64,000 nt of DNA from Blastococcus aggregatus (GTDB lineage Bacteria; Actinomycetota; Actinomycetes; Mycobacteriales; Geodermatophilaceae): the NCBI RefSeq assembly GCF_900221005.1, contig NZ_OBQI01000006.1:1-64000 (forward strand). Direction: 5' to 3'. The notes beneath the pieces were generated by a model. It worked only from the letters and a program-made list of their open reading frames with translations, was not told where the DNA came from and did no database searches. A program made the position numbers and the translations under genes. Below are positions 7,439 to 15,025 of the stretch, one piece after another. Position 1 is the first letter of the stretch. Every line of letters starts with the position of its first letter.

Positions 7439-8831
7439 CGGCGCTCAGCAGGACGCCGGTGCCGTAGGCCGCGTCCTCGATCAGCCGTAGGGCCGCGTAC
7501 GACACGGGGCCGATCGCCGGCCGGCTGCGGACGTGCTCGAGCGCGATGGGAGCGAGCATGGCGACGGCCGCTGACGCCGCCACGGGTGATCGCCGGGCAC
7601 ATGCCACGGCGGCCCATCCCACCGGCCACCACTCGCGCCGGAGCGCGTGCCCAACTGCCAGCGCATCGGCGAGCACGCCCTTCCCGGCCACGACGGCCGT
7701 GAGCCACGGCGGCGCCTCCACCTTCCCGAGTCGGCGATGCAACAGCACCGTCGACGCTGTCGTGACGCCGGCCGCCGCGCCGAGCCAGCGGCCCAGGAGC
7801 AGTGCCACCGTGGCGACGTTCCAGGCCGAGGGGCGGACCGGTGCCAGCCGGCCCGGTTGCCGCCGGTCCAGCGGCCCCGCGGAGCTTCCGTACTGCAGAC
7901 GGCGACGGGCCCATTCCAGGGGCCGAACGCGAATCTCGTGGTGCACCTCGACGCTCGGGTCATAGCGCGCGTGCCAGCCGGCGTCCGATACGCGCCACAC
8001 AAAATCCACGTCCTCGCCGACCCGCATTCCGGCGTCGAATCCCGTTTCCGCCACTGCGGCGCGGCGGACGACGAGGGCCGCCGACGGCAGATAGCCGAGC
8101 GGCCCGCCGTCCCGCACGAGGTGCGGGTCTGGGCCCATGTCCAACGCCGATCGCATTTCCTCGTACCGGGCGAACAGCGAGGTGCCCGACGGACGAGGGC
8201 GCACCCGCGGCGCGACCATCCCGACCCGGGGGTCATCGAAGTGGGGAAGGAGGCCGTCCAGCCAGCCCGGTGGCACCGTGCAGTCGGAGTCGACGAAGGC
8301 GAGGAACGGCGTGCCCGCGGCCGCCGCCCCGGTGTTGCGCGCGGCGCCCGGCCCGCGGTTGGCCGAGTGCCGGATCAGCCTGGCTCGATGAGTGTCCGCG
8401 ACCCGGCGGACGGCGTCGGCCCGGGTCGACGCGTCGTCGACGACGATGACGTCCAGCCCAGCCAGGCTCCGCAGGCACGCGTCGGGGAGGTCCACCCGGT
8501 CGAAGGCCGGCACGATGACCGTGACGGCGGCGACCGGGCGGGGCTGCACGATGGGGTGCGCAAACCCGCGCTGGACCAGCAGGTACGCGACCGTGCGCTC
8601 CAGCCCTTCCGCCGGCAGCAGCCCTTGGTCGCCGACGGCGAAGAGACGTCGCGCGAAGGGGCGGGCGGGCGGTGACAGACGCGTGACGCCCCAGGGCGCA
8701 CCACCGGTAAGGAACGCGTCGCCGGCTCGGAGGCGAGCCCGGCCGTCCCGGACGACGCGCGCGCCGGGCGGCAGCCGGCCGGCCGGCGGTCTCGCGGGCT
8801 CCTTCCCGGAGGGACGGTCGCTGACGAGCAC
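7371..8831 (-). CDS. mftF: Mycofactocin biosynthesis glycosyltransferase MftF
   Basis: A 486-residue family 2 glycosyltransferase. The N-terminal part includes GGAPWGVTRLSP. The GT-A core has VTVIVPAFDR (about residue 105), VIVVDDAS, then FVDSDCTVPPGWLDG as the DxD-type metal site, and GEDVDFVWRVSDAG as the acceptor/catalytic block. The C-terminal third is rich in hydrophobic helices and may be membrane associated. MftF adds an oligoglucan chain to premycofactocinol. It starts with GTG at 8831, one base after the mftG stop, so the two form an operon. In most genomes mftF follows mftE on the same strand; here it is convergent to mftE, so the cluster has been rearranged. The gene itself looks intact. 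Confidence 0.85.
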   Translation of the reverse strand: MLVSDRPSGKEPARPPAGRLPPGARVVRDGRARLRAGDAFLTGGAPWGVTRLSPPARPFARRLFAVGDQGLLPAEGLERTVAYLLVQRGFAHPIVQPRPVAAVTVIVPAFDRVDLPDACLRSLAGLDVIVVDDASTRADAVRRVADTHRARLIRHSANRGPGAARNTGAAAAGTPFLAFVDSDCTVPPGWLDGLLPHFDDPRVGMVAPRVRPRPSGTSLFARYEEMRSALDMGPDPHLVRDGGPLGYLPSAALVVRRAAVAETGFDAGMRVGEDVDFVWRVSDAGWHARYDPSVEVHHEIRVRPLEWARRRLQYGSSAGPLDRRQPGRLAPVRPSAWNVATVALLLGRWLGAAAGVTTASTVLLHRRLGKVEAPPWLTAVVAGKGVLADALAVGHALRREWWPVGWAAVACARRSPVAASAAVAMLAPIALEHVRSRPAIGPVSYAALRLIEDAAYGTGVLLSAVTARRPGVLCPQVRWPTVRRRW

Positions 8832-8832
8832 G

Positions 8833-10420
8833 TCAGGTGTCCTCCGCGATCAGGTCAGCCGCTCGCCAGGCCGCGGCCATGACGGGTGCGGCCATGGCGC
8901 CGGCGGGCGGAGTGGGGAACACCGAAGCGTCGACGATCCGCAGTCCCGGGGCACCGCGCACCCGGAGGCGCGCGTCCACCACGTCCGCATCGGTCGGCCC
9001 CATCGCACAGGAACCGACGGCGTGGAAGATCCCCATCCCCGTGGCCAGCGCATATGTCACGACGTCGTCGGAGGAGCGGACCCCGGGGCCGGGAACGAGC
9101 TCCTCGATCACGAGCGCGGCCAACGGCGACGTCGCAAGGAGCTCGCGCTCCCAGTCGAGCACGCGGGCGGCCAGATCGCGGTCGCCCTCCGACTGCAGGA
9201 AGCGGGCCTCGACGAACGGTGGGGTGTCGGCGGCCGCGCTGCTGATGTGCACGGAGCCTGCCGTCGAGGGGCGCAGCGCGTACCCCTGCACCAGCACGCC
9301 CGCATGCGGCGCGGGTCGGACGCCGGTGTCGTCGGTCGCCAGCGGCCGGAAGAGCACCTGCGTGTCGGGTCGCGCGGAGCCTGCCCCATCGACGCCGCCG
9401 GCGCAGATCAGCGCGGCCAGCTCGTACGCGCCGGCCCCGACCGGCCATCCGCGGTCCACGAGGTAACGGCCGACGGCGATGAGCCGTTTGGCCGGGGTGT
9501 CGAGCCGGGGACCCAGCCCCACACCGGGGTGCAGGCGTGCCTTGACGGTGATGAGCGCTGCTCGATCAATCGCCTTCCGACGCGCGGGCTCTCCACGCGC
9601 TTGGGGACGCCGGCCGTGCGCAGGACCTCGGGATCCCCGATGCCCGATCGCTCGAGCAGCAGGGGGACTCGAGCGCTCCGGCGGCGACGATGACCTGGCG
9701 ACGGGCCGTCACGTCCAGACGTTCGCCCCGCCGTCGCACCCGCACCCCGACGGCACGCGGACCGTCGAAGAGGAGGTGTCCGGCCCGCGCGTCGTCCGCC
9801 ACCACGAGGTTCGGGCGTCGCCGTGCCGGAGCCAGGAAGGCCGACGCGGCGTCGACGCGCAGGCCATGCCGGATGGTGACCGACGTGGGGCCGATGCGAG
9901 CGCCGTCCACCCCGTTGACATCATCGACCAGCGGGATCCCCATGGAGGCGACTGCGCCACAGATCGCCTGCAAGACCGCGTCGTCGGCCTTGGTGACGGA
10001 GACCGGCAACGGGCCTCCGGCGCCGCGGTCAGGCGACGCGCCGAGGGCATGGTCCTCCATCGCCAGGAAGGCCGGCAGCATGTCCGCCCACGCCCACCCG
10101 GGATTCGCCGCGGCTAGGTCGTCGTAGTCCACGGGGTCGCCGCGGGAGTAAAGCATCCCGTTGAGCACCGTGGAGCCGCCGAGAGCTTTACCGCGCAACC
10201 AGGTCTCCTGACCGGAGCCGTTTACCCGCACGGGATAGCGATGCGTGTACCGAGCGCTGCGCATGGCCGCGTAGAAGCTCTTCGGCACCCGGAACCATGG
10301 ATTCCGGACCGGGCCTCCGTGCTCCACCAAAACGACGGACACTGTCGGGTCGCGGGAAAGCCGCTCGGCGAGGACGCAGCCGGCGGCGCCGGCCCCCACC
10401 ACGACGTAGTCCGCCCGCAT
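8833..10420 (-). pseudogene. mftG: GMC oxidoreductase MftG-like (Rv0697 type), two frameshifts
   Basis: An FAD-dependent glucose-methanol-choline oxidoreductase of the type found beside mftF. The N-terminal Rossmann motif is VVVGAGAAGCVLAERLS, followed by the FAD block WLRGKALGGSTVLNGMLYSR. The C-terminus carries HAVGSCAMGP and LRIVDASVFPTPPAG. The gene is split. After GALESP (near 9662) one base is missing from a C run, so the native frame (LLLERSGIGDPEVLRTAGV) is left and a stop appears at 9566. Near 9570 a second shift of two bases restores the frame (ALITVKARLHPGVGLGP) down to the stop at 8833. The two deletions sum to three bases. Either it is a real pseudogene or there are two read errors. 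Start ATG 10420. Confidence 0.75.
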
Positions 10421-10449
10421 GGTCACAGGATGCCAGCGGTTCGCGATTC

Positions 10450-10470
10450 GGTGACTTCGAGTGAGTCACC
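10450..10470. promoter_or_regulatory. Palindromic operator-like site upstream of mftG
   Basis: Arms GGTGACT (10450-10456) and AGTCACC (10464-10470) form a perfect 7-bp dyad with a 7-bp spacer, 30 nt upstream of the mftG start. The size and symmetry fit a dimeric repressor of TetR or GntR type. No matching regulator gene is adjacent. Confidence 0.35.
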
Positions 10471-10583
10471 ACGAGTCAAGGGGACATGTGCGTACAAGCA
10501 GACGGCGACCGAGTTCCTCGATTCAATCGGATACGACGCCTATGACGTCGGCGGGCTGTCCGGGAGCTGGCGTTCACCCGCGT

Positions 10584-10826
10584 CTACGGCTCCGCAGTCC
10601 GGAAAGTTCGAGGCCCCCAGGCCCGCCACTGCGGATCGGCGGTGAGCGCCTCGACCTGCTCGCCGATCTGGTCGTGCAGGGCGGCGATCCTCGCTGCCTG
10701 CGCGGCGTCGGTTGCCTCCCGCTGCGCCGGACTCAGCTGCGGCCGCCGGCTCCGGCTGCACCTGCCTGTCCGATTGCTGCTCGTGCCGCTGGCCGCGCTG
10801 CTGTGTGTGCTGTTGGTGTTGGTCAT
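10584..10826 (-). pseudogene. Truncated ArdC-like antirestriction/ssDNA-binding protein, N-terminal fragment
   Basis: An 80-residue frame with a GGGAGG ribosome binding site 6 nt upstream of the ATG at 10826. Residues 38-70 (SPAQREATDAAQAARIAALH, then DQIGEQVEALTADPQWRAW) resemble the helical start of the ArdC-like N-terminal domain found in actinobacterial conjugative elements. The domain normally continues with an aromatic RFHxYSxNN block, but here it breaks off into GPRTFRTAEP and a stop. Full-length relatives are several hundred residues long. It is probably a remnant left by a deletion whose other end adjoins the mftG promoter region. Confidence 0.5.
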
Positions 10827-10955
10827 CTGGACCCTCCCGGAACTGGAGCCGAAGCCGGTACGGGAGGGACTGTGGAACGGGTGTCCTGCCACCCATTCCC
10901 CCCGGCCCGTCCGGCACAGAGCTCTGCTCAGGGGCCGGGAGCGGCGGCGGGGGAC

Positions 10956-11017
10956 GACCGGACCAAGACTGCTTCCGCAGCGGAGCGCCCGAAGGGCGGA
11001 AGGATCTTGGTCCGGTC
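10956..11017. repeat. Long hairpin, 13-bp outer and 7-bp inner stem
   Basis: gaccggaccaaga (10956-10968) pairs perfectly with tcttggtccggtc (11005-11017). Inside it, cttccgc (10972-10978) pairs with gcggaag (10996-11002) across a small internal loop. It lies about 130 nt upstream of the truncated ArdC-like gene. Possible roles are terminator, single-strand origin or oriT hairpin. Confidence 0.6.
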
Positions 11018-11418
11018 GGGAGGAGACGGCGCGGGAGGCCCCTACGCTGAGCTGCCGGACGGGTCGCGGGATCAGCAAGGACAGCCCCGCCGCAGGCGGA
11101 CCTTGACGACGGCGCAGCCGGCGCCACGCGCAGCGTGGCCCGAAGGGTGCTCCTGGCCCGCCCCAGCGGCCGTGGCGCGAGGACGATGCCGGCGCGCCCA
11201 CCGATCAGGGAGCCTTGCCCACCCGACACGTCGCCGAGGGCCGTGGCGGGCCGGTCACCGGCTCCGCGGTCCTGCCGCGCTCCGGGTGCGGTGTCCAGCG
11301 CCATGGGTCGAGCGTGGCCAGGCCGGCGCCCGCCCGGTTGTTGTGGACGAGGAGCGGCTGTCCACACGGACCACTTGCGCAGGAGCGCCCCGATGCTCAC
11401 GGCCAGCATCGGCTGACT

Positions 11419-11450
11419 GGAGGACAACAGGAGGACAACTGGAGGACCCC
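11419..11450 (+). repeat. Three tandem 11-bp iteron-like repeats
   Basis: ggaggacaaca, ggaggacaact and ggaggaccccc start at 11419, 11430 and 11441, exactly one helical turn apart. A fourth ggaggacaac is at 11567-11576. Face-of-the-helix spacing suggests a protein binding array such as a Rep or Xis site. The G-rich repeats could also be coincidental purine runs. Confidence 0.45.
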
Positions 11451-11875
11451 CCGGTCAGCAGCGGACCTCCAGTCCTGTGGGCACACGGGTCCCCTGACGG
11501 TCGTCGGCCTACCGGAGAACGGCTTCACAAGCGCGGGCGGCGCAGATCGGTCAGCGACAGCGTCGCGGAGGACAACCGAGGCAGCGGCAGGAGAAGGACC
11601 GGAGACGAACTGGAGGCGGGTCCCGGGAATGCTTATCGGGACGGGGCCGAACCCGGCCGCAGGAGCGCGGCTGTCCCCCGACGGTCCCGGCGCCGCCTCC
11701 GGCGTCGGCAGATGAAGGGCCTCCATCGCTGGCGGGTGACACGCCAGGGGCGCACTACAGGAGAAGAACTGGAGGTAGTCCGACAAGGCTGGCTGTGCAG
11801 TGTCACCACCGGGCCCGAAATGGCGCCTTCTGTGGTGAAGGCACTCACCACCGACGACCCCCCGGGGAGCCAGCC

Positions 11876-12085
11876 ATGCCCGACCTCACCGCCGACCACG
11901 AGCCCGAGTTGCTCACCATCACCGAGGCCGCGGACGTGCTCCGCACGCCGGTCGCCACCCTCCGGTACTGGCGACACCGGAACATCGGCCCGAAAAGCTT
12001 CCGACTCGGCCGGCGCGTCCTCTACCGCCGCGCCGACCTGCGCACCTGGATCGACGGACAAGCAGACCAGTCCCCGCGCCGATAG
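11876..12085 (+). CDS. AlpA/excisionase-like helix-turn-helix protein
   Basis: A 69-residue protein of the excisionase/MerR-like HTH_17 type. The core is LLTITEAADVLRTPVATLRY, then WRHRNIGPKSFRLGRRV, then LYRRADLRTWID: a helix-turn-helix followed by a wing. Such proteins direct the matching integrase toward excision or regulate element genes. ATG 11876 has GGGGAG about 6 nt upstream. It lies in the same segment as the tyrosine integrase at 15026, although several kilobases away. Confidence 0.8.
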   Translation: MPDLTADHEPELLTITEAADVLRTPVATLRYWRHRNIGPKSFRLGRRVLYRRADLRTWIDGQADQSPRR

Positions 12086-12173
12086 CCCCGCGCCTCCAGA
12101 GGAAGCGGCTGCACGGGATGCGCTGCGGCTCCGAACTCCGGGCACACGGCGGGGCCTTGCGGCCAGCCCCGGC

Positions 12174-12182
12174 TGTGGACAA
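12174..12182 (-). promoter_or_regulatory. DnaA-box-like 9-mer
   Basis: tgtggacaa on the plus strand is the complement of TTGTCCACA, the perfect actinobacterial DnaA-box consensus. It lies between the excisionase-like gene and the next small gene. Two one-mismatch relatives are near 11342 and 11359. A single 9-mer can occur by chance. Confidence 0.3.
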
Positions 12183-12264
12183 CGACGGTCGTCCACCGAA
12201 GCCAACCGGGACAGGCCGGGGCAGCGCTGGAACGGCGACGCTCACGTCACCGAGAGGAGGAGTC

Positions 12265-12919
12265 ATGGGATGGATGGGCCCGGTCGTAGACGACCAGGAG
12301 CACGAGGGCTGGGTGGTGCCGCTGTTCGCCGACGGCGCGCAAGGCGCCGGCACCAGCAGCGCCCGCGGTCTGCTGGTGGCCCGCCGACCCGACGAGGGGC
12401 CGTGCAACGGCGACCGGGTGCGGCTGACCTACCGCGACGGCTCCACCGCCGAAGGCGTCTGGCAGGACAGCACACTTCTCCGTGGCGACGGGATCGCGCA
12501 CGCCCACACCAGCGGCCAGGTTCTCCTCGAGGTGACCGAGCAGGCGGAGGAGTGGCGCCCGGACGCCGCGGTCGTCGGCTGGGCCGCCGGCTGCACCTGC
12601 GGCTGGCGCGGCACCCCCTGGACCCGCGTACCACCGGAGCTGGCCGACCCCGCGGCGCGGCGGCTCGCCGTCACCGGCCCGTGGGCCGACCTGGAGGCCG
12701 CCGACGAAAACCGGGTGATGCAGGACTGGCGCCGCCACATCGCCGGATGGCAAGCCCCTCGAGGACGTCGAGGCGGCCGCCGCCCGGCAGGCCGCCGCCG
12801 CCCGCTCGCTGGACGAGGCGGTGCGCACCGCACTCGCGGCCGGAGCCGCGTGGGCCGACATCGGCCGGGCCGCCGGCATGACCGGCCCGGTCGGCCACCG
12901 AGCGGTGGTCCGCCCATGA
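12265..12919 (+). pseudogene. Element-associated hypothetical protein, frameshifted
   Basis: I do not recognise a named family. ATG 12265 has GAGAGGAGG 4 nt upstream. The first frame gives MGWMGPVVDDQEHEGWVVPL, then a GCTCGWRGTPWTR segment and EADENRVMQDWRRHIAGW. It then loses frame near 12750. In the other frame it continues as KPLEDVEAAAARQAAAARSL and AVRTALAAGAAWADIGRAAG to a TGA at 12917-12919. The second part looks like a small helix-turn-helix segment, and its stop overlaps the next gene's ATG, which supports the restored frame. One inserted or deleted base separates the halves. Together they would give about 217 residues. Confidence 0.5.
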
Positions 12920-13185
12920 CTGAGCAGCCGACCGGCCACCCCGGACCAACCGCCGGAACCCAGCCGGGGCAGCGCGCCATGCTCGTCGTCGACCTCGACG
13001 GCGAGCCGCTGGCGCCGCTGCGCGCCCTGGAGGAGATCCTGCTGTGCCTGGGCATGTGGGAGGACGACGACCGGCGGAACCCGAGCGCCGGCACCGAACC
13101 ACTGCGGTTGCCGCCGCCGCTGGCCGACCGGGTCGCTCTCGCCGCCGTGCAGCGCCTGCTCACCGCCCTGGCGCCCACCCAGTAG
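12916..13185 (+). CDS. Small hypothetical protein
   Basis: An 89-residue protein whose ATG overlaps the previous gene's stop (ATGA), indicating translational coupling. It contains MLVVDLDGEPLAPLRALEEI and ends PPPLADRVALAAVQRLLTAL. No signal peptide or membrane segment is visible. No function is recognised. It is probably part of a short operon with the genes on either side. Confidence 0.55.
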   Translation: MTEQPTGHPGPTAGTQPGQRAMLVVDLDGEPLAPLRALEEILLCLGMWEDDDRRNPSAGTEPLRLPPPLADRVALAAVQRLLTALAPTQ

Positions 13186-13241
13186 CGGGGCCAGGGTGCG
13201 GCCGGCTGCTCGCCCCGGACGGCCGCTACGAGCACGCGCCG

Positions 13242-13606
13242 ATGACCGTGCTCACCTTGCCCGCTGCCGACGTCGACCTGCTCTCCGCGACCGCCGCCGC
13301 CCTCGGCCACCCCGGACTGCACCCCGACATCACCGAGCTCGTCGACGCCCACGCCGAGCAGCTCGCCGGCGGCTGCCGCTCGGGCGGCCGCATCGAGCTG
13401 GTCTCGCTTCTCGCACGGCTGGCCGGCCTCTGCTCGACCTCGCCCCCACCGACGAGACCCGACTGCTCACCGCCCGGCTTCGGGCCACCCCGCCCGGCAT
13501 CGACTGCGTACTCAGCGACCCCGAGGAAGCCGCCCACGCCCGCACCGCCGACCGCATGAACCACATCTGGGCCCACGGCTCCGGCATCGACCGCTACCTC
13601 TACTGA
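13242..13606 (+). pseudogene. Small hypothetical protein, frameshifted
   Basis: The first frame starts MTVLTLPAADVDLLSATAAA and runs through GGRIELVSLLARLAGL. Near 13431 it shifts to LDLAPTDETRLLTARLRATP, then ends HIWAHGSGIDRYLY at the TGA at 13604-13606. A single missing base restores a continuous protein of about 121 residues. The first frame also stays open upstream of 13242, so the start is uncertain. No family is recognised. It is the last gene in this short element operon. Confidence 0.45.
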
Positions 13607-13892
13607 ATCCGTGCTCTTTCGCATCGCCGCGTGACGTCCTCAGGAAGACCCTCACGGCCGCGCGGTCGTCCGCCGGGCAGGTCGGGATACGGGTGTGCCG
13701 TACTGGATCCGCGGCGAACCTCCCAGCCGCAGCCAGGCGAACACGCACACCGCGATGAACGGCCGGAAGCACGCCGGGGCGGCGAAGAGCGCGCGCCCGA
13801 CCTCCTCGACGGCGAGAATGGTCATGTCCGCAGCCGGCCTTGCGCGCTCCTGGCAACGGCAGGCCGGACGACAGGTTTGCCTGGATGACTCC
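13607..13892. other. Non-coding gap between element operon and SDR remnant
   Basis: Nothing convincing was found. A minus-strand frame at 13652-13825 gives a 57-residue peptide with a hydrophobic stretch but no good ribosome binding site; it is listed among rejected items. Confidence 0.4.
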
Positions 13893-14421
13893 TCAGGTGA
13901 CGATGCTGCCGGCGCTGACAGCGAGGGTGACACCGGTGACGTACCGGCCCTCATCGGAAGCCAGGTAGAGCAACGCCATTGCCGCCGTCGATCATGTGGG
14001 GGATGGCGGCCTTGCAGGTCTGCCACTGACCCGTCAGGTTGACGTCGATCATGTCCTGCCAGACCTCTTCGGGCATCTCCCACGCCCGGTAGGGGCTGGA
14101 GCCGAGGCCGGCGTTGGCGGCGGCGATGTCCAACCGCCCCAACTGCGCCACGCCGTCGTCCACGGCGGCCTTGAGCCCGTCGTAGTCCCGGATGTCGACC
14201 TTGTGCGTGATGATCCGCCGGTCCAGCGCCTCCACCTGCCGTGCCGTCTCTGCGAGATCCGCCTCGGTGGGGAACTCGTAGCTAATGTTGCGGACCGGTT
14301 CGCAGATGTCGACGGCGATAATGTCCGCGCCCTCCTGGGCCAGCCGCACCGCGTGTGAGCGGCCCTGCCCGCGAGCGGCTCCGGTGATGAATGCGACCTT
14401 GCCTTCAACACGTCCAGACAT
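13893..14421 (-). pseudogene. Second mycofactocin-coupled SDR, internal deletion
   Basis: The N-terminal half closely resembles the SDR at 3520: VEGKVAFITGAARGQGRSHA, ANAGL and DVNLTGQWQTCKAAIPHM. After HMIDGGNG the sequence jumps directly to the C-terminal end of the family, ALLYLASDEGRYVTGVTLAV then SAGSIVT, in a different frame. Roughly 110 codons are missing, including the catalytic Ser and the YxxxK dyad. The enzyme therefore cannot work. AGGAGG lies 6 nt upstream of the ATG at 14421, so the remnant may still be transcribed and translated to a short product. Confidence 0.8.
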
Positions 14422-15025
14422 GGATGCCTCCTGCCGATAAAGTTCGCCGACGTCGGCCCACGAACGCTCGATGAATGCCCGGGAACCGGCTGTTGGCCTG
14501 GCTTTTCTATGGTCACCCTCGTGACGGGTTTAGGCAGGTCGAGAGGATCCGACGCCGAGCTCTCTAGCCGAAGTTCCGCAGCTGGCACGTGGAAGCAGCC
14601 ATAACCCACAGCAAGCATGCGGTCATGCGTCAGGGATGACGACCGCGAAGCGTCAATTCCGTAGACACACGCGAGAGCGTGTAACGCTCGACAGGATGGG
14701 CGGGGCCGCCCGGCGACAGCGATACTTCCGGCAGGCTCGGCCGCCCTATGGGGAGCGGAGCCCTCGTCGTCCGGAGGGCGATCGATGAACAACCATCGCC
14801 ACGATCCTGCTCCGCACAGAGTCCGCCGACAGTCCGCAAGACATCCGCATCTCGCCATTGACGGCCAACTACCTTCCACGCCTATACGCGCAGGCCAGGA
14901 AGGAGAACGCAGCCTATCCGCCGATCAGCAGCGAAGCCCGCAATCATGTCGGGGATGACGAGGGCGGCCCGTTGTCAGAGGCGTCCGGCACGCTGAGAGA
15001 CGCATACCTCGCTACGGAGGTCCTC
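14422..15025. other. Non-coding stretch between SDR remnant and integrase
   Basis: The reading frames here are not protein-like. It is the divergent upstream region of the SDR remnant (minus) and the integrase (plus), so it should contain both promoters. No clear repeat or hairpin stands out. An in-frame extension of the integrase to 14858 exists but is not supported. Confidence 0.4.

Larger units (their letters stand above)
10827..11875. other. Long non-coding stretch, candidate element origin/regulatory region
   Basis: No frame over this 1-kb stretch has protein-like composition. It holds a long hairpin (10956-11017), DnaA-box-like 9-mers near 11342-11350 and 11359-11367, three 11-bp direct repeats (11419-11450), an isolated further copy of the repeat at 11567-11576 and a 6-bp stem hairpin at 11729-11747. 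This density of structure, next to an excisionase-like gene, suggests replication or transfer functions of the element. That is inference. Confidence 0.45.

Noticed and set aside
10461-12881. Very long plus-strand open frame across the element (806 codons)
   Set aside because: Its composition is Arg/Pro/Ser-rich shadow sequence and it crosses several better supported genes and repeats.
13652-13825. 57-residue minus-strand frame with a hydrophobic stretch
   Set aside because: No convincing ribosome binding site or recognisable family.
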